Positions 32,822 through 40,505 of a stretch of 40,505 nt of DNA are shown one piece after another. The notes beneath the pieces were generated by a model, which had not been told where the DNA came from, searched no databases, and was given only the letters and a program-made list of their open reading frames with translations. Location: the NCBI GenBank assembly GCA_002748055.1, contig PDRI01000027.1, positions 1 to 40,505 on the forward strand. The letters are read 5' to 3'. The position numbers and the translations under genes were made by a program. Source of the stretch: Bacteroidota bacterium. Its GTDB lineage: Bacteria; Bacteroidota; Bacteroidia; Bacteroidales; GCA-2748055. Numbering within the stretch: the stretch's first letter is position 1; every line of letters begins with the position of its first letter.

Positions 32822-33919
32822 TTAAATCCGGATAAAGATTTTTTTACGATAGAGGATGAGGGCCGGAATAAATATGAGCAGCATGTAGAGCAGGGCATAG
32901 CACAATGAAGCCAGGCGGGGATCGAAACCCACTGCGCTCAATCCGTTCATAAACCACTGATTCATTGAATATTCTCCGATTTTCATTCGGTAGAAAACCA
33001 GGGTAAGCATTCCGGCAAGCACATAGGAGGTAATGGCATTTGCCCCGTAAACCCTGCCAAGGAAGGTCCAGCGTTTATAGCCCAACATATCGACCAGCAG
33101 GATGCAGGTGGCCAGGCTCAGGGTTCCCAGGCCGGAAGTGTAGAGAACGTAGGAGCTGGTCCAGATGTGCTTGTTGATCGGGAAAAACCAGTTCCAGAGG
33201 CCACCGGCCAGGAACATGGAAAAGCCGGCAAGATAGAGCCAGGTCAGCCGCTTGTATTCATCCCTGATTTTCAGGTAGAGGGTGCCGACGAGCATGCCTA
33301 TGATGCCGCTGACGATGGCAGGGAAGGTGGAAAGGAAGCCTTCCGGATCCCAGGTTTTGCGATAGAGGACACCAGGAACCAGAAGCTGGTCGAGGTAGTT
33401 GGCCCAGTTTTTATCCGGAACCGAAAGATCGGGTTTGCCAAGTCCGGGCACCGGCAGATAGGCGACAACGATCCAGTAAAGCACAAGGATGACAGCTCCG
33501 ATTTTGATTTGCTGTTTCCAGTTTGTATTCAGGAACAGGAGGGCACAGGCCAGAAAGACAAAGGCAATACGGGGAAGTACACCTACCCAGCGGATGTGCT
33601 GAAAATCGAATGAGGGAAAGAGATACAGAAAGATGCCCAGGATGTAGATGTTGAAGGAACGAAGAATGATTTTTTGATAGAGTTTTTTCTTTTCCACACC
33701 TGCCTCCAGTCTTTTGGTGTAAGCCAGGGCAATGGATACGCCGACCATGAAGAGGAAGAAGGGAAAAACCAGGTCGGTGAGGGTGCATCCGTTCCACTTG
33801 GCATGCAGCAGTGGCCAGTAAACATGTTGCCACGATCCGGGATCATTTACCACCACCATGGCAGCGATTGTAAAGCCACGCAGGGCATCTAAGGAGATCA
33901 GGCGCTTTGATTGTGTCAT
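32822..33919 (-). CDS. NagX/HGSNAT-like membrane protein (DUF5009 family)
   Basis: A 365-residue inner-membrane protein with about ten hydrophobic segments. It opens with the family signature RLISLDALRGFTIAAMVVVN, followed by LTDLVFPFFLFMVGVSIAL. Relatives include human heparan-alpha-glucosaminide N-acetyltransferase and the bacterial NagX proteins found in N-acetylglucosamine use loci. Acetyl transfer across the membrane to glucosamine ends, or simply amino-sugar handling, is therefore the best guess. It is divergent from the GH20 hexosaminidase gene, which supports a GlcNAc link. The ATG is at 33917-33919. The 94-base gap on its 3' side holds a weak -7-like TAACTTTT for the next minus-strand gene. 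Confidence 0.88.
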   Translation of the reverse strand: MTQSKRLISLDALRGFTIAAMVVVNDPGSWQHVYWPLLHAKWNGCTLTDLVFPFFLFMVGVSIALAYTKRLEAGVEKKKLYQKIILRSFNIYILGIFLYLFPSFDFQHIRWVGVLPRIAFVFLACALLFLNTNWKQQIKIGAVILVLYWIVVAYLPVPGLGKPDLSVPDKNWANYLDQLLVPGVLYRKTWDPEGFLSTFPAIVSGIIGMLVGTLYLKIRDEYKRLTWLYLAGFSMFLAGGLWNWFFPINKHIWTSSYVLYTSGLGTLSLATCILLVDMLGYKRWTFLGRVYGANAITSYVLAGMLTLVFYRMKIGEYSMNQWFMNGLSAVGFDPRLASLCYALLYMLLIFIPALILYRKKIFIRI

Positions 33920-33935
33920 AGTCGGATGCTTTTCG

Positions 33936-33943
33936 TAGTTTTG
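33936..33943 (+). promoter_or_regulatory. Bacteroidota -7 element (TAGTTTTG) for the GH20 gene
   Basis: TAGTTTTG is a perfect TAnnTTTG placed 37 bases before the ATG at 33981. The best -33 candidate is TTGT 21 bases upstream, a poor match, so only the -7 part is supported. Confidence 0.45.
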
Positions 33944-33980
33944 GAGTCGGCTAATCTACTAAAAGAAAGTCAGAGGCACT

Positions 33981-36518
33981 ATGAAAAAAGCGGTTTTATA
34001 CTTTATGGCTGTCGCATTGATTATGTCATGTAATTCGACAAAAAAAACGGGTAGCGATCCATTTGCTCCCCTCACACTTGAATGGAGTTTCCTGGGGAAT
34101 GATCCCGGCAACAGGCAATACAGTGCGGCCTTTGAGCTAAGCAACAAAGGGGACGAAACCCTGGGTGAGAGCGGATGGGCTATCTACCTGAGCCAGATGG
34201 GCCACGGCATTGTGGAGGGGTCTGAATCGGTGGCCCTCGAAATTGTCCATGTGAATGGTGATTTACTGAGGATCTCGCCCCGTGCAGGCTTTTCACTTCC
34301 GCCGGGTGAACGTGTTCGGCTCGAATACCTAACACCCTTGTCTCTCCTGAAGGAATCTCAGGCTCCGATGGGGCCCTACCTGGTTTGTACAGAGCAGGAC
34401 CAGGAAAAGGTTATGCCGATTTCCGACTATCGCATCCTGCCCTTTCCGGAGCTGGAAAAGATCTTTCCCAGTGGCAGTGGCATGCCCCTTCCCGATGCGG
34501 CCTGGGTTTTCGGGCAGAACGAGGGATGGTCGGGCCCCCTGCCCGGGGAGGACATCAGGATCGTTCCCCAGGTTGTGGAAAGCCATTTTAAGGATGGGAG
34601 CCTGCTTCTCGACGAAGGTCTGTCGATCTATCATGAATCGAGCTTGTTTCAGGAAGCGGTTTATCTGGCCGATATCCTGAAGTCGATTTTTGGGAAGGCC
34701 TTTCCCCTTCAGGAGGGCAGTGAGACCGGCCCCGGGGTGATCAGTCTTCAGACCGGAGGTAAACTAAAGAAGGGTGGTGAAGGCTATCAGCTGCTGATCG
34801 ACGAAACGGAGGGCATCAAAATCATTGGTGAAGGTGCGGCCGGAGTGTTCTATGGGATACAAACGATGCTTTCGCTGATTCCGGTTGAGGCCTGGAAAGC
34901 TTCTGTTTCTTCCCTGGACCTTCCGCTGGTGCAGATCAATGATGCGCCTGCTTTTCCATACCGGGGCATGCACCTCGACATTGCCCGGAATTTCATTCCC
35001 GTACAGGATATCAAGAGGCTCATCCAGGTGATGGCCTTCTATAAACTCAATACCCTGCATCTTCACCTGACCGATGATGAGGGTTGGCGCATTGAGATTC
35101 CTTCCCTGCCCGAACTCACCGACGTGGGGGCTTATCGCGGCCATAGCGCCGATGAGGCCAATTACCTGATCCCTGCCTATGGATCGGGCCCCCTGGCCCG
35201 TCGGGATGCCAATCACGGGAATGGCTATATCACGGCCGAAGAATACAAGGAACTTTTGAGTTTTGCTGCCGATCGCCATGTGGAGATTATTCCGGAGATC
35301 AATTTCCCCGGTCATGCCCGTGCAGCCATCAAGGCCATGGAACATCGCTTTCGGAGGCTGATGGAAGAGGGAAAGGAAGAAGAAGCCTGGCGCTACCGGC
35401 TGATCGACACCGAGGATGCTTCGGTTTATAATTCGGCCCAGAACTTTAATGACAATGTCGTATGTGTAAGCCTCGATGGTCCTTATAATTTGTTTTCGAC
35501 TGTGCTGGAAACCCTCATGGCCCTGCATGCCGAGGCCGGTGTTCATCTTCGCACCATTCATACGGGCGGAGATGAAGTGCCGCATGGGGTTTGGACTGCC
35601 TCACCAAGCTGTGCCGAATTTCTGGCAGCTCATCCGGAGATCGAAGGCTACGAGAACCTGCAACCTTACTTCGAGGGAAGGATACATGAAATCATCCGTT
35701 CAAAAGGCCTGAATATGGGTGGTTGGGAAGAGATTGCCATGATGAAGGACGAGACTGGTAAATGGGTGCCCAATCCGGCCTTTGCAGGCAAGGGTGTCCT
35801 CCCCTATATCTGGAACAGTATCGGCAGGTTCAGCGACCTGGGGAACCGCCTGGCCAATGCCGGTTACCCGGTTATTCTCTGTAATGTGAAAAATTTTTAC
35901 TTCGATTTGGCCTACAGCCATCATCCGGCCGAGCCGGGTCTCTACTGGGGAGGTTTTGTAAACACCAAACGGGCCTTTGAACTGGCTCCTTATCACATGT
36001 GTTTGAATGAAAAAGGAAGGGAACTTCTGAAGGAGGAATCCAGAGACAACATTGCTGGCCTGCAGGCCCAACTCTGGAGCGAAACGGTCAAGGGAGGCAA
36101 GATGGCCGAGTACTACTATCTGCCCAAGTTGCTTGGTTTTGCCGAGCGTGCCTGGCATGGTGAAGCTGCCTGGGGAGGTCTTGCGGATGAGAAGAACCGG
36201 AGTGCATCCTTCGAGCGGGATTGGGCCGGATTCGCCCGGGCCCTCGGTGGGCGTGAGATGCCGAGACTGGATGGGCTGTTCGGGGGCTATAACTATCGTT
36301 TGCCACCTCCGGGAGCCCTGATTAAAGACGGGAAACTACATGCCAATATAGCTTTTCCCGGTCTTGAGATTCGCTACACCACCGATGGTTCCCAGCCAGG
36401 GCCTTCTTCTCCCTTGTACACAGCGCCTGTTGAGCTTCCGGAGGGAACCACAGCCCTTGCCTTGCGGAGCTTTGATACACGAGGCCGGGGGAGCAGAACA
36501 TCCCGGGTCGGCCTTTAG
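33981..36518 (+). CDS. GH20 beta-N-acetylhexosaminidase lipoprotein
   Basis: An 845-residue exported glycosidase that removes terminal GlcNAc or GalNAc from glycans. The signal ends in the lipobox LIMSC (Cys17). Domains follow in order: an N-terminal carbohydrate-binding CHB_HEX-like region (about 30-160), a GH20b domain (about 185-320), the GH20 TIM barrel from FPYRGMHLDIARNF to about 740, and a C-terminal CHB_HEX_C/Fn3-like domain (IRYTTDGSQPGPSSPLYT). The catalytic pair Asp531-Glu532 is in HTGGDEVPHG, and other substrate residues such as HLHLTDDEGWRIEI are intact, so it should be active. This order is typical of chitobiase-like enzymes. The 3' end overlaps the convergent GH2 gene by 4 bases, and the NagX-like gene is divergent. 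Confidence 0.95.
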   Translation: MKKAVLYFMAVALIMSCNSTKKTGSDPFAPLTLEWSFLGNDPGNRQYSAAFELSNKGDETLGESGWAIYLSQMGHGIVEGSESVALEIVHVNGDLLRISPRAGFSLPPGERVRLEYLTPLSLLKESQAPMGPYLVCTEQDQEKVMPISDYRILPFPELEKIFPSGSGMPLPDAAWVFGQNEGWSGPLPGEDIRIVPQVVESHFKDGSLLLDEGLSIYHESSLFQEAVYLADILKSIFGKAFPLQEGSETGPGVISLQTGGKLKKGGEGYQLLIDETEGIKIIGEGAAGVFYGIQTMLSLIPVEAWKASVSSLDLPLVQINDAPAFPYRGMHLDIARNFIPVQDIKRLIQVMAFYKLNTLHLHLTDDEGWRIEIPSLPELTDVGAYRGHSADEANYLIPAYGSGPLARRDANHGNGYITAEEYKELLSFAADRHVEIIPEINFPGHARAAIKAMEHRFRRLMEEGKEEEAWRYRLIDTEDASVYNSAQNFNDNVVCVSLDGPYNLFSTVLETLMALHAEAGVHLRTIHTGGDEVPHGVWTASPSCAEFLAAHPEIEGYENLQPYFEGRIHEIIRSKGLNMGGWEEIAMMKDETGKWVPNPAFAGKGVLPYIWNSIGRFSDLGNRLANAGYPVILCNVKNFYFDLAYSHHPAEPGLYWGGFVNTKRAFELAPYHMCLNEKGRELLKEESRDNIAGLQAQLWSETVKGGKMAEYYYLPKLLGFAERAWHGEAAWGGLADEKNRSASFERDWAGFARALGGREMPRLDGLFGGYNYRLPPPGALIKDGKLHANIAFPGLEIRYTTDGSQPGPSSPLYTAPVELPEGTTALALRSFDTRGRGSRTSRVGL

Positions 36519-38971
36519 TTTGCAGTCACAGTTGCGTTTGCGCCTTCGGCCAGTCCGGCCGAGCTGACGGCTATGTTTATGCTTCCGGCTTCGCCTGTCG
36601 AGCGAAGGATCAGGAGTGCAGCCCCCCTGAACAGGCTTGCGGATTGATCCTGTAAAGAGCCCTCAAGCAGGGGGGAGGCGTTACCTGCTGCCAGGAGTTC
36701 GGCCGGACCGCTGACCTGGACTTCAAAAGGCCGTTTTGAATCGGGGATTCTTCGTCCCCGGGCATCCAGGGCCTCGACCCGGCAATAGATGAGGGACTGG
36801 CGGTCGGCCCTGATTACTTTTTGTTCGGGTTTCAGGCTCAGACGCTTCGGCGGGCCCGTGGTGACCAGGGTATCGCTGCAGGAGACCTTTCCATGATTAA
36901 GACCATAGGCAATGAGCAAGCCCGGTGTATAGGTCAGCTCGAATTCTGCTGTTAGCTGCTTGTCGCGGCCGACAGCTTTGCGGCCGATGGTATCGCCGTT
37001 GAGGCTCAGGACCACCTCCTCACAGGAGCTGTAAACTTTCACCTTCAGGATCTCTCCTTCATGGCCACTCCAGGTCCAGGATTTTCTTTCCCCCGGCCAT
37101 CCCCAGAGGGAGAGGCTTTCCTCCTGGTTTTTCGGCACGGGCTCATGTACGAGCATTTCAATCTGGCTTTCATCCCAAACGATGTCTCTGAACCAGGATT
37201 GGGGCTTTTTCTCCCCTGTAATATCGATATCGCCGCACCAGCTCAGGTACCAGGGCCAGGGTGCAAGCCCATAGAGTCTTTCGCCTGGCCCGAAAGCATA
37301 AATGTTGCGCCCAACACCCGATTCTCCCAGGTAATCCATCCCGGTCCACACAAAATCGCCGATTACATAGGGACATTTTTTCACCATGTTCCAATTCTCG
37401 AAGGCCGCCATGGGAAATGATTCAGAGCTATACATAATGCGTTCGGGATGCTCAGCATGATCCGATTCATACTGCTGCCACTGGTAATTGTAGCCGGCCA
37501 CATCGAGCAAATCAAGTGCCGGCTGTGCATCCTTCCAGGTCAATCCCGGATTGTCCCAGAAACTACAGATGGCCTGGGTGGCGGGACGCGAAGGATCGAG
37601 ACTATGAATGCTTTCGATCAGTTTCTTTGCGATCTCAAGTCCTTCGGGATCGGCACGTTCCTGCACCTCATTTCCGAAGCTCCACATGATTACCGAGGGG
37701 TGGTTCCGGTCGCGCCGGATCATGGCCCGCAGATCCTTTCTCCAACAACTGTCGAAATAGAGGTGGTAGTCGTTTTTCCGTTTGGCCTTCTGCCAGGCGT
37801 CGAAGGCCTCATCAATGACCAGCATGCCCAGCTTGTCGCAGGCCTTGAGGAAGGCCGCAGAGGGGGGATTATGGCTGCATCGGATGGCATTGTAGCCGTT
37901 CTCTTTCATGATGCGTACCCGCCTGAACTCAGCATCGGGAAAGGCCATGGATCCAAGGAGCCCGTTGTCGTGGTGCATGCATGTCCCCTTGAGCAGGACA
38001 GGCTCATCGTTGAGCAGAAAACCCTTCTGGGCTGAGTATGCTATGCTGCGGATGCCGAAGTCCTTTACCAGGACATCCACCTCTTTGCCCTCGTGGAGCA
38101 GGCTTAATCTAAGCTGGTAGAGCGCAGGGTGATCGGGCGACCAGCGATCGGGCCGACTAATCTTCCCTTTGAGTGCAAGCGTGGAGAGCTCGCTTGGCAG
38201 ACCAATTGCCTCTTCGCTTTCAAAGCCCTGGACTGTGCTGTCGGGGCCGGTGATCTCGGCCCGAAGCAAAACCTCACACGGGCTTCCCGGCAAATTCTGA
38301 ACCTCCACATCCAGCTGCACCAGGGCTTCATTTTCATTCACTGAGGGTGTCGTGATGGCCAGTCCGTGGGGAACAAAGTGCAGGGGATCAACAATTGACA
38401 TGCTGACCTCCCGATAGATGCCTGCACCGGTAAACCAGCGCGAATGCTCGCCGCGTTGAAGGACCTTCAGCGCGATCAGGTTTTCTTCACCCTTTGCTTT
38501 GAGATAGGGGGTGATGTCGATGTCGAAGGGGGTGTAACCGTTCAGATGATGGGCAGCAAGCTCACCGTTGATCCAGATCCCGGCCTCGGTCTGGACACCA
38601 TCGAAATGGAGATAAACCAGCTTGTCTGTGTCTTCTGCTGCGAGACGAAAGCGCTTCCGATACCAAGCTGTTCCTCCGGCCAGCCAGGCGACATCCTCAC
38701 CCCGGTCCAGTCCTTTCACAAAGGGCCCTGCATGCAGGCTGTCCTGCAAAGCGGGGTCGCTTACACTCCAGTCGTGGGGCAGATCAACATTTAACCAATG
38801 CTTGTCGTCGAATTCCGGATTTGCAAAGTCTGCCGAATCGTCGAGGATAAACTTCCAGCCCTCACAGAAATTGATTTGCCGCTTGTTTTCAGGACTGCTA
38901 TCAGCTGTCTGCCGGCAGGCCGACAAACCGATTCCGATCAGGATGATCAGGCTGAGGTTTACGATTTTCAT
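36515..38971 (-). CDS. GH2 beta-galactosidase-like lipoprotein
   Basis: An 818-residue exported glycosidase. The signal ends in the lipobox GLSAC (Cys19). A sugar-binding jelly-roll (WKFILDDSADF to about 215, including GTAWYRKRF) comes first, then an immunoglobulin-like domain, then the catalytic barrel beginning GFLLNDEPVLLKGTCMHHD. The acid/base Glu is in WSFGNEVQE and the nucleophile Glu in MYSSESFP; both are present. Two further beta domains (including DUF4982-like and bacterial Ig-like parts) finish the protein. Beta-galactosidase is the commonest activity for this layout, but other GH2 activities are possible. The ATG is at 38969-38971, 10 bases after the DUF4139 stop, so the two are likely one operon. 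Confidence 0.93.
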   Translation of the reverse strand: MKIVNLSLIILIGIGLSACRQTADSSPENKRQINFCEGWKFILDDSADFANPEFDDKHWLNVDLPHDWSVSDPALQDSLHAGPFVKGLDRGEDVAWLAGGTAWYRKRFRLAAEDTDKLVYLHFDGVQTEAGIWINGELAAHHLNGYTPFDIDITPYLKAKGEENLIALKVLQRGEHSRWFTGAGIYREVSMSIVDPLHFVPHGLAITTPSVNENEALVQLDVEVQNLPGSPCEVLLRAEITGPDSTVQGFESEEAIGLPSELSTLALKGKISRPDRWSPDHPALYQLRLSLLHEGKEVDVLVKDFGIRSIAYSAQKGFLLNDEPVLLKGTCMHHDNGLLGSMAFPDAEFRRVRIMKENGYNAIRCSHNPPSAAFLKACDKLGMLVIDEAFDAWQKAKRKNDYHLYFDSCWRKDLRAMIRRDRNHPSVIMWSFGNEVQERADPEGLEIAKKLIESIHSLDPSRPATQAICSFWDNPGLTWKDAQPALDLLDVAGYNYQWQQYESDHAEHPERIMYSSESFPMAAFENWNMVKKCPYVIGDFVWTGMDYLGESGVGRNIYAFGPGERLYGLAPWPWYLSWCGDIDITGEKKPQSWFRDIVWDESQIEMLVHEPVPKNQEESLSLWGWPGERKSWTWSGHEGEILKVKVYSSCEEVVLSLNGDTIGRKAVGRDKQLTAEFELTYTPGLLIAYGLNHGKVSCSDTLVTTGPPKRLSLKPEQKVIRADRQSLIYCRVEALDARGRRIPDSKRPFEVQVSGPAELLAAGNASPLLEGSLQDQSASLFRGAALLILRSTGEAGSINIAVSSAGLAEGANATVTAN

Positions 38972-38981
38972 TCTCAGGAAT

Positions 38982-40505
38982 TTATTCGATGATCAATTGC
39001 ATGTGTTTTGGGTAGCGAAGTCTGTATACCAATTCCCGTTCTTCCTGTGCACCGGGTGCAAGTTCAAGCTTCCAGCGGATTTCTCCGCTTTCCTTGTTCC
39101 ATTTGGCACGGGAAAGCTTCTCGATATTGAGCTCGATCTCTTCCAGGGTAGGTACAGGTACCTGGTCGAGCAGGACCATTTTGATGGCCTGGGGCTTGTT
39201 GTTTTTTACCGAAAGGGTCCAGGCGCGCGAGTCCACCTTACGGGCTCCAATGGTTTTCCAGTCGCTCATCTCCCGGTTCTTTTCCCGGCTTACAGCAATG
39301 CTTCTGTCGCGGCCCAGGGAAAGGGTGAGGGTGTCACTGATGTTTCTGACATCGAGGATGGATTTGCCAATATAGGTGTCCTCGAAATAGATGCTGGCCT
39401 CGCCCCCGAGCAGGTTGAGTTTTTCCCAACCGGTGACATAGGCCAGGAGGAAGGCATCTTTATCGATGCGTGGAACGCAGTAGTATTCATATTCAGCCGG
39501 CACCTCATAGCTCACCATTTCAACGGCGTAGCTCTTGTTATCGGAGGGAATACTATAGGGCATGGCAATGTCGAACTCCACGGTGGTCTGGTTGGAAGCT
39601 GTTTGGGTGGGAGGGGACAGCTTTGTTCCGGCCATGACCTTAATCTCCTGCGCTATGCCTTTGTCCTGGACTGCCATGGCCCGCTTTTTCATGGGAGCCG
39701 CTGTTTCTTTTGCCACATCAAAACCAGTAATCGTCAGCTCATCCAATTCCTGCATTTCTTCTTCCAGGTAGATATTCTGGACGGCATTCCTGGCCGGGAC
39801 TGTTTGTTCACGAAATCCCAGAAAGGAAAAGCTCAGGTTTCCGCCATCGGGCGGCAGGGTAATGGAATAATTTCCATCCATATCACTCACCGTGGCTATA
39901 CTGGTATTGGCCACTGCAACTGTCGCGCCGGAGAGGGGATTGCCCTGCGGGTCCATAACCCTTCCGGAAACGCTGGAGACCCAATTCTCGTAGTTCGGGG
40001 GAATCGAGCCATTGTAGAGGTAGTAGGTTTTTAGCTTTGGGGCCTGGGAACTTAACCTGGGGTTATTCGAGGAGAAGCGCAACCGGACATTTTCCCAGGG
40101 TACCTTGGTGTCCTGATGCACCTTCGCCTTGTACACGAGCTCAAGTGGATCCGTGATGCTTTTGGCCCGGATATCATAGCCCGGATGCCAGCCTGCATTG
40201 CCCACCAGGTAGGAGAGTTCTACCTTGATTTGGGTGTTTGCTTTGGCTTCAAGCTTTAGCAGAATCTCTCCGGCCGGGAATTTCTTTTTGGTCTGCTGCC
40301 CCGAGATTTGTTTTTGGAGCTGTCTCAATTCTGCTTCCAGATCATTCTTCTTTTTCTGGCTTTCGAGGCCTCTGATCTTCAGTTCGGTGAGCCTTTCGTT
40401 GTAATAAATGGCAGCCTCTTTCAGCCTGGCAACACTCAGGATCTCGTTGGTTCCGCCCAGCTTCCTGTTTTCTTGCAGAAAGAGGATATTTTCATTGATG
40501 ACAGA
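38982..40505 (-). CDS. DUF4139 (MuiA-like) protein with inserted CarboxypepD_reg-like domain, 5' end outside window
   Basis: The frame stays open to the right edge, so the start lies outside the window; 507 codons are visible. The visible N-terminal part is a coiled coil (from NENILFLQENRKL through LESQKKKNDLEAELRQLQKQ). The DUF4139 domain begins near TQIKVELSYLVGNAGWHPGYD, is interrupted by a CarboxypepD_reg-like beta-sandwich (SGRVMDPQGNPLSGATVAVA, then SDMDGNYSITLPP), and resumes with VEFDIAMPYSIPSDNKSYAV to the end. DUF4139 proteins relate to the mucoidy inhibitor MuiA; the molecular role is not known. The inserted domain is a Bacteroidota habit usually seen in outer-membrane proteins. 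It precedes the GH2 gene by 10 bases. Confidence 0.88.
   Translation of the reverse strand, partial: SVINENILFLQENRKLGGTNEILSVARLKEAAIYYNERLTELKIRGLESQKKKNDLEAELRQLQKQISGQQTKKKFPAGEILLKLEAKANTQIKVELSYLVGNAGWHPGYDIRAKSITDPLELVYKAKVHQDTKVPWENVRLRFSSNNPRLSSQAPKLKTYYLYNGSIPPNYENWVSSVSGRVMDPQGNPLSGATVAVANTSIATVSDMDGNYSITLPPDGGNLSFSFLGFREQTVPARNAVQNIYLEEEMQELDELTITGFDVAKETAAPMKKRAMAVQDKGIAQEIKVMAGTKLSPPTQTASNQTTVEFDIAMPYSIPSDNKSYAVEMVSYEVPAEYEYYCVPRIDKDAFLLAYVTGWEKLNLLGGEASIYFEDTYIGKSILDVRNISDTLTLSLGRDRSIAVSREKNREMSDWKTIGARKVDSRAWTLSVKNNKPQAIKMVLLDQVPVPTLEEIELNIEKLSRAKWNKESGEIRWKLELAPGAQEERELVYRLRYPKHMQLIIE

Overview
The window comes from a Bacteroidota genome, most likely class Bacteroidia, with roughly balanced base composition. 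The evidence is the set of gene families (DUF2723 membrane glycosyltransferase, DUF4369-type thioredoxin lipid-envelope proteins, SLC13 carrier with paired TrkA-C domains, lipoprotein glycosidases, DUF4139 with an inserted CarboxypepD_reg-like domain). Promoters also follow the Bacteroidota -33 TTTG / -7 TAnnTTTG pattern, and Shine-Dalgarno sequences are largely absent. No tRNA, rRNA, CRISPR array, insertion sequence or prophage gene was recognised. The content is mostly ordinary chromosomal genes with a glycan-related, accessory-looking right half.

Layout. 1-6.9 kb: carA behind a thioredoxin-like envelope protein (minus), a trans-prenyl diphosphate synthase (plus), and a large DUF2723 multi-membrane protein (minus). 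6.8-11.1 kb (plus): a SUI1/YciH-like protein overlapping a 1003-residue secreted protein that joins a HExxH zinc-peptidase-like region, a beta-propeller and a probable outer-membrane barrel, then a TonB-like protein. 11.1-14.7 kb (minus): atpD-atpC, a small alpha/beta hydrolase and a GT9 glycosyltransferase in a tightly packed cluster. The other ATP synthase genes are not here. 14.7-19 kb: a probable outer-membrane barrel protein, a GH16-fold protein whose catalytic acids are replaced, an SLC13 carrier and a small Cys-rich lipoprotein. 19-25.9 kb (plus): a coupled AsmA-like / SNF2 helicase / ArfB-like operon. The SNF2 protein has a disordered insert carrying a sequence that matches the sliding-clamp-binding motif. 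25.9-28.9 kb: an Rrf2 Fe-S regulator, a GT2 glycosyltransferase, a decayed LamG-domain remnant, and a Tat-exported TIM-barrel isomerase ended by a strong bidirectional hairpin. 28.9-32.7 kb (minus): a Tat-exported Gfo/Idh/MocA protein, a tetraheme cytochrome fused to a SUMF1 domain, and an uncharacterised protein with hints of a nucleotidyl-cyclase fold. 32.8-40.5 kb: a NagX/HGSNAT-like membrane acetyltransferase, a GH20 hexosaminidase lipoprotein, a GH2 beta-galactosidase lipoprotein and a DUF4139 protein cut by the window edge.

How the genes fit together. The right end reads as a small locus for GlcNAc/galactose-containing glycans: GH20 and GH2 would trim sugars in the periplasm or at the outer membrane, and the NagX-like protein would handle amino sugars at the inner membrane. 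The Tat-exported isomerase and oxidoreductase look like periplasmic sugar-derivative enzymes. No SusC/SusD pair is visible, so this is not a canonical polysaccharide utilisation locus.

No defence or mobile system was found. The best leads for something undescribed are the clamp-motif SNF2 protein, the catalytically dead GH16 with helical repeats, the peptidase-propeller-barrel protein, and the cytochrome-SUMF1 fusion next to the cyclase-fold candidate with a 7-1-7 palindrome between them. Function statements rest on motif recognition by eye; no database search was run.
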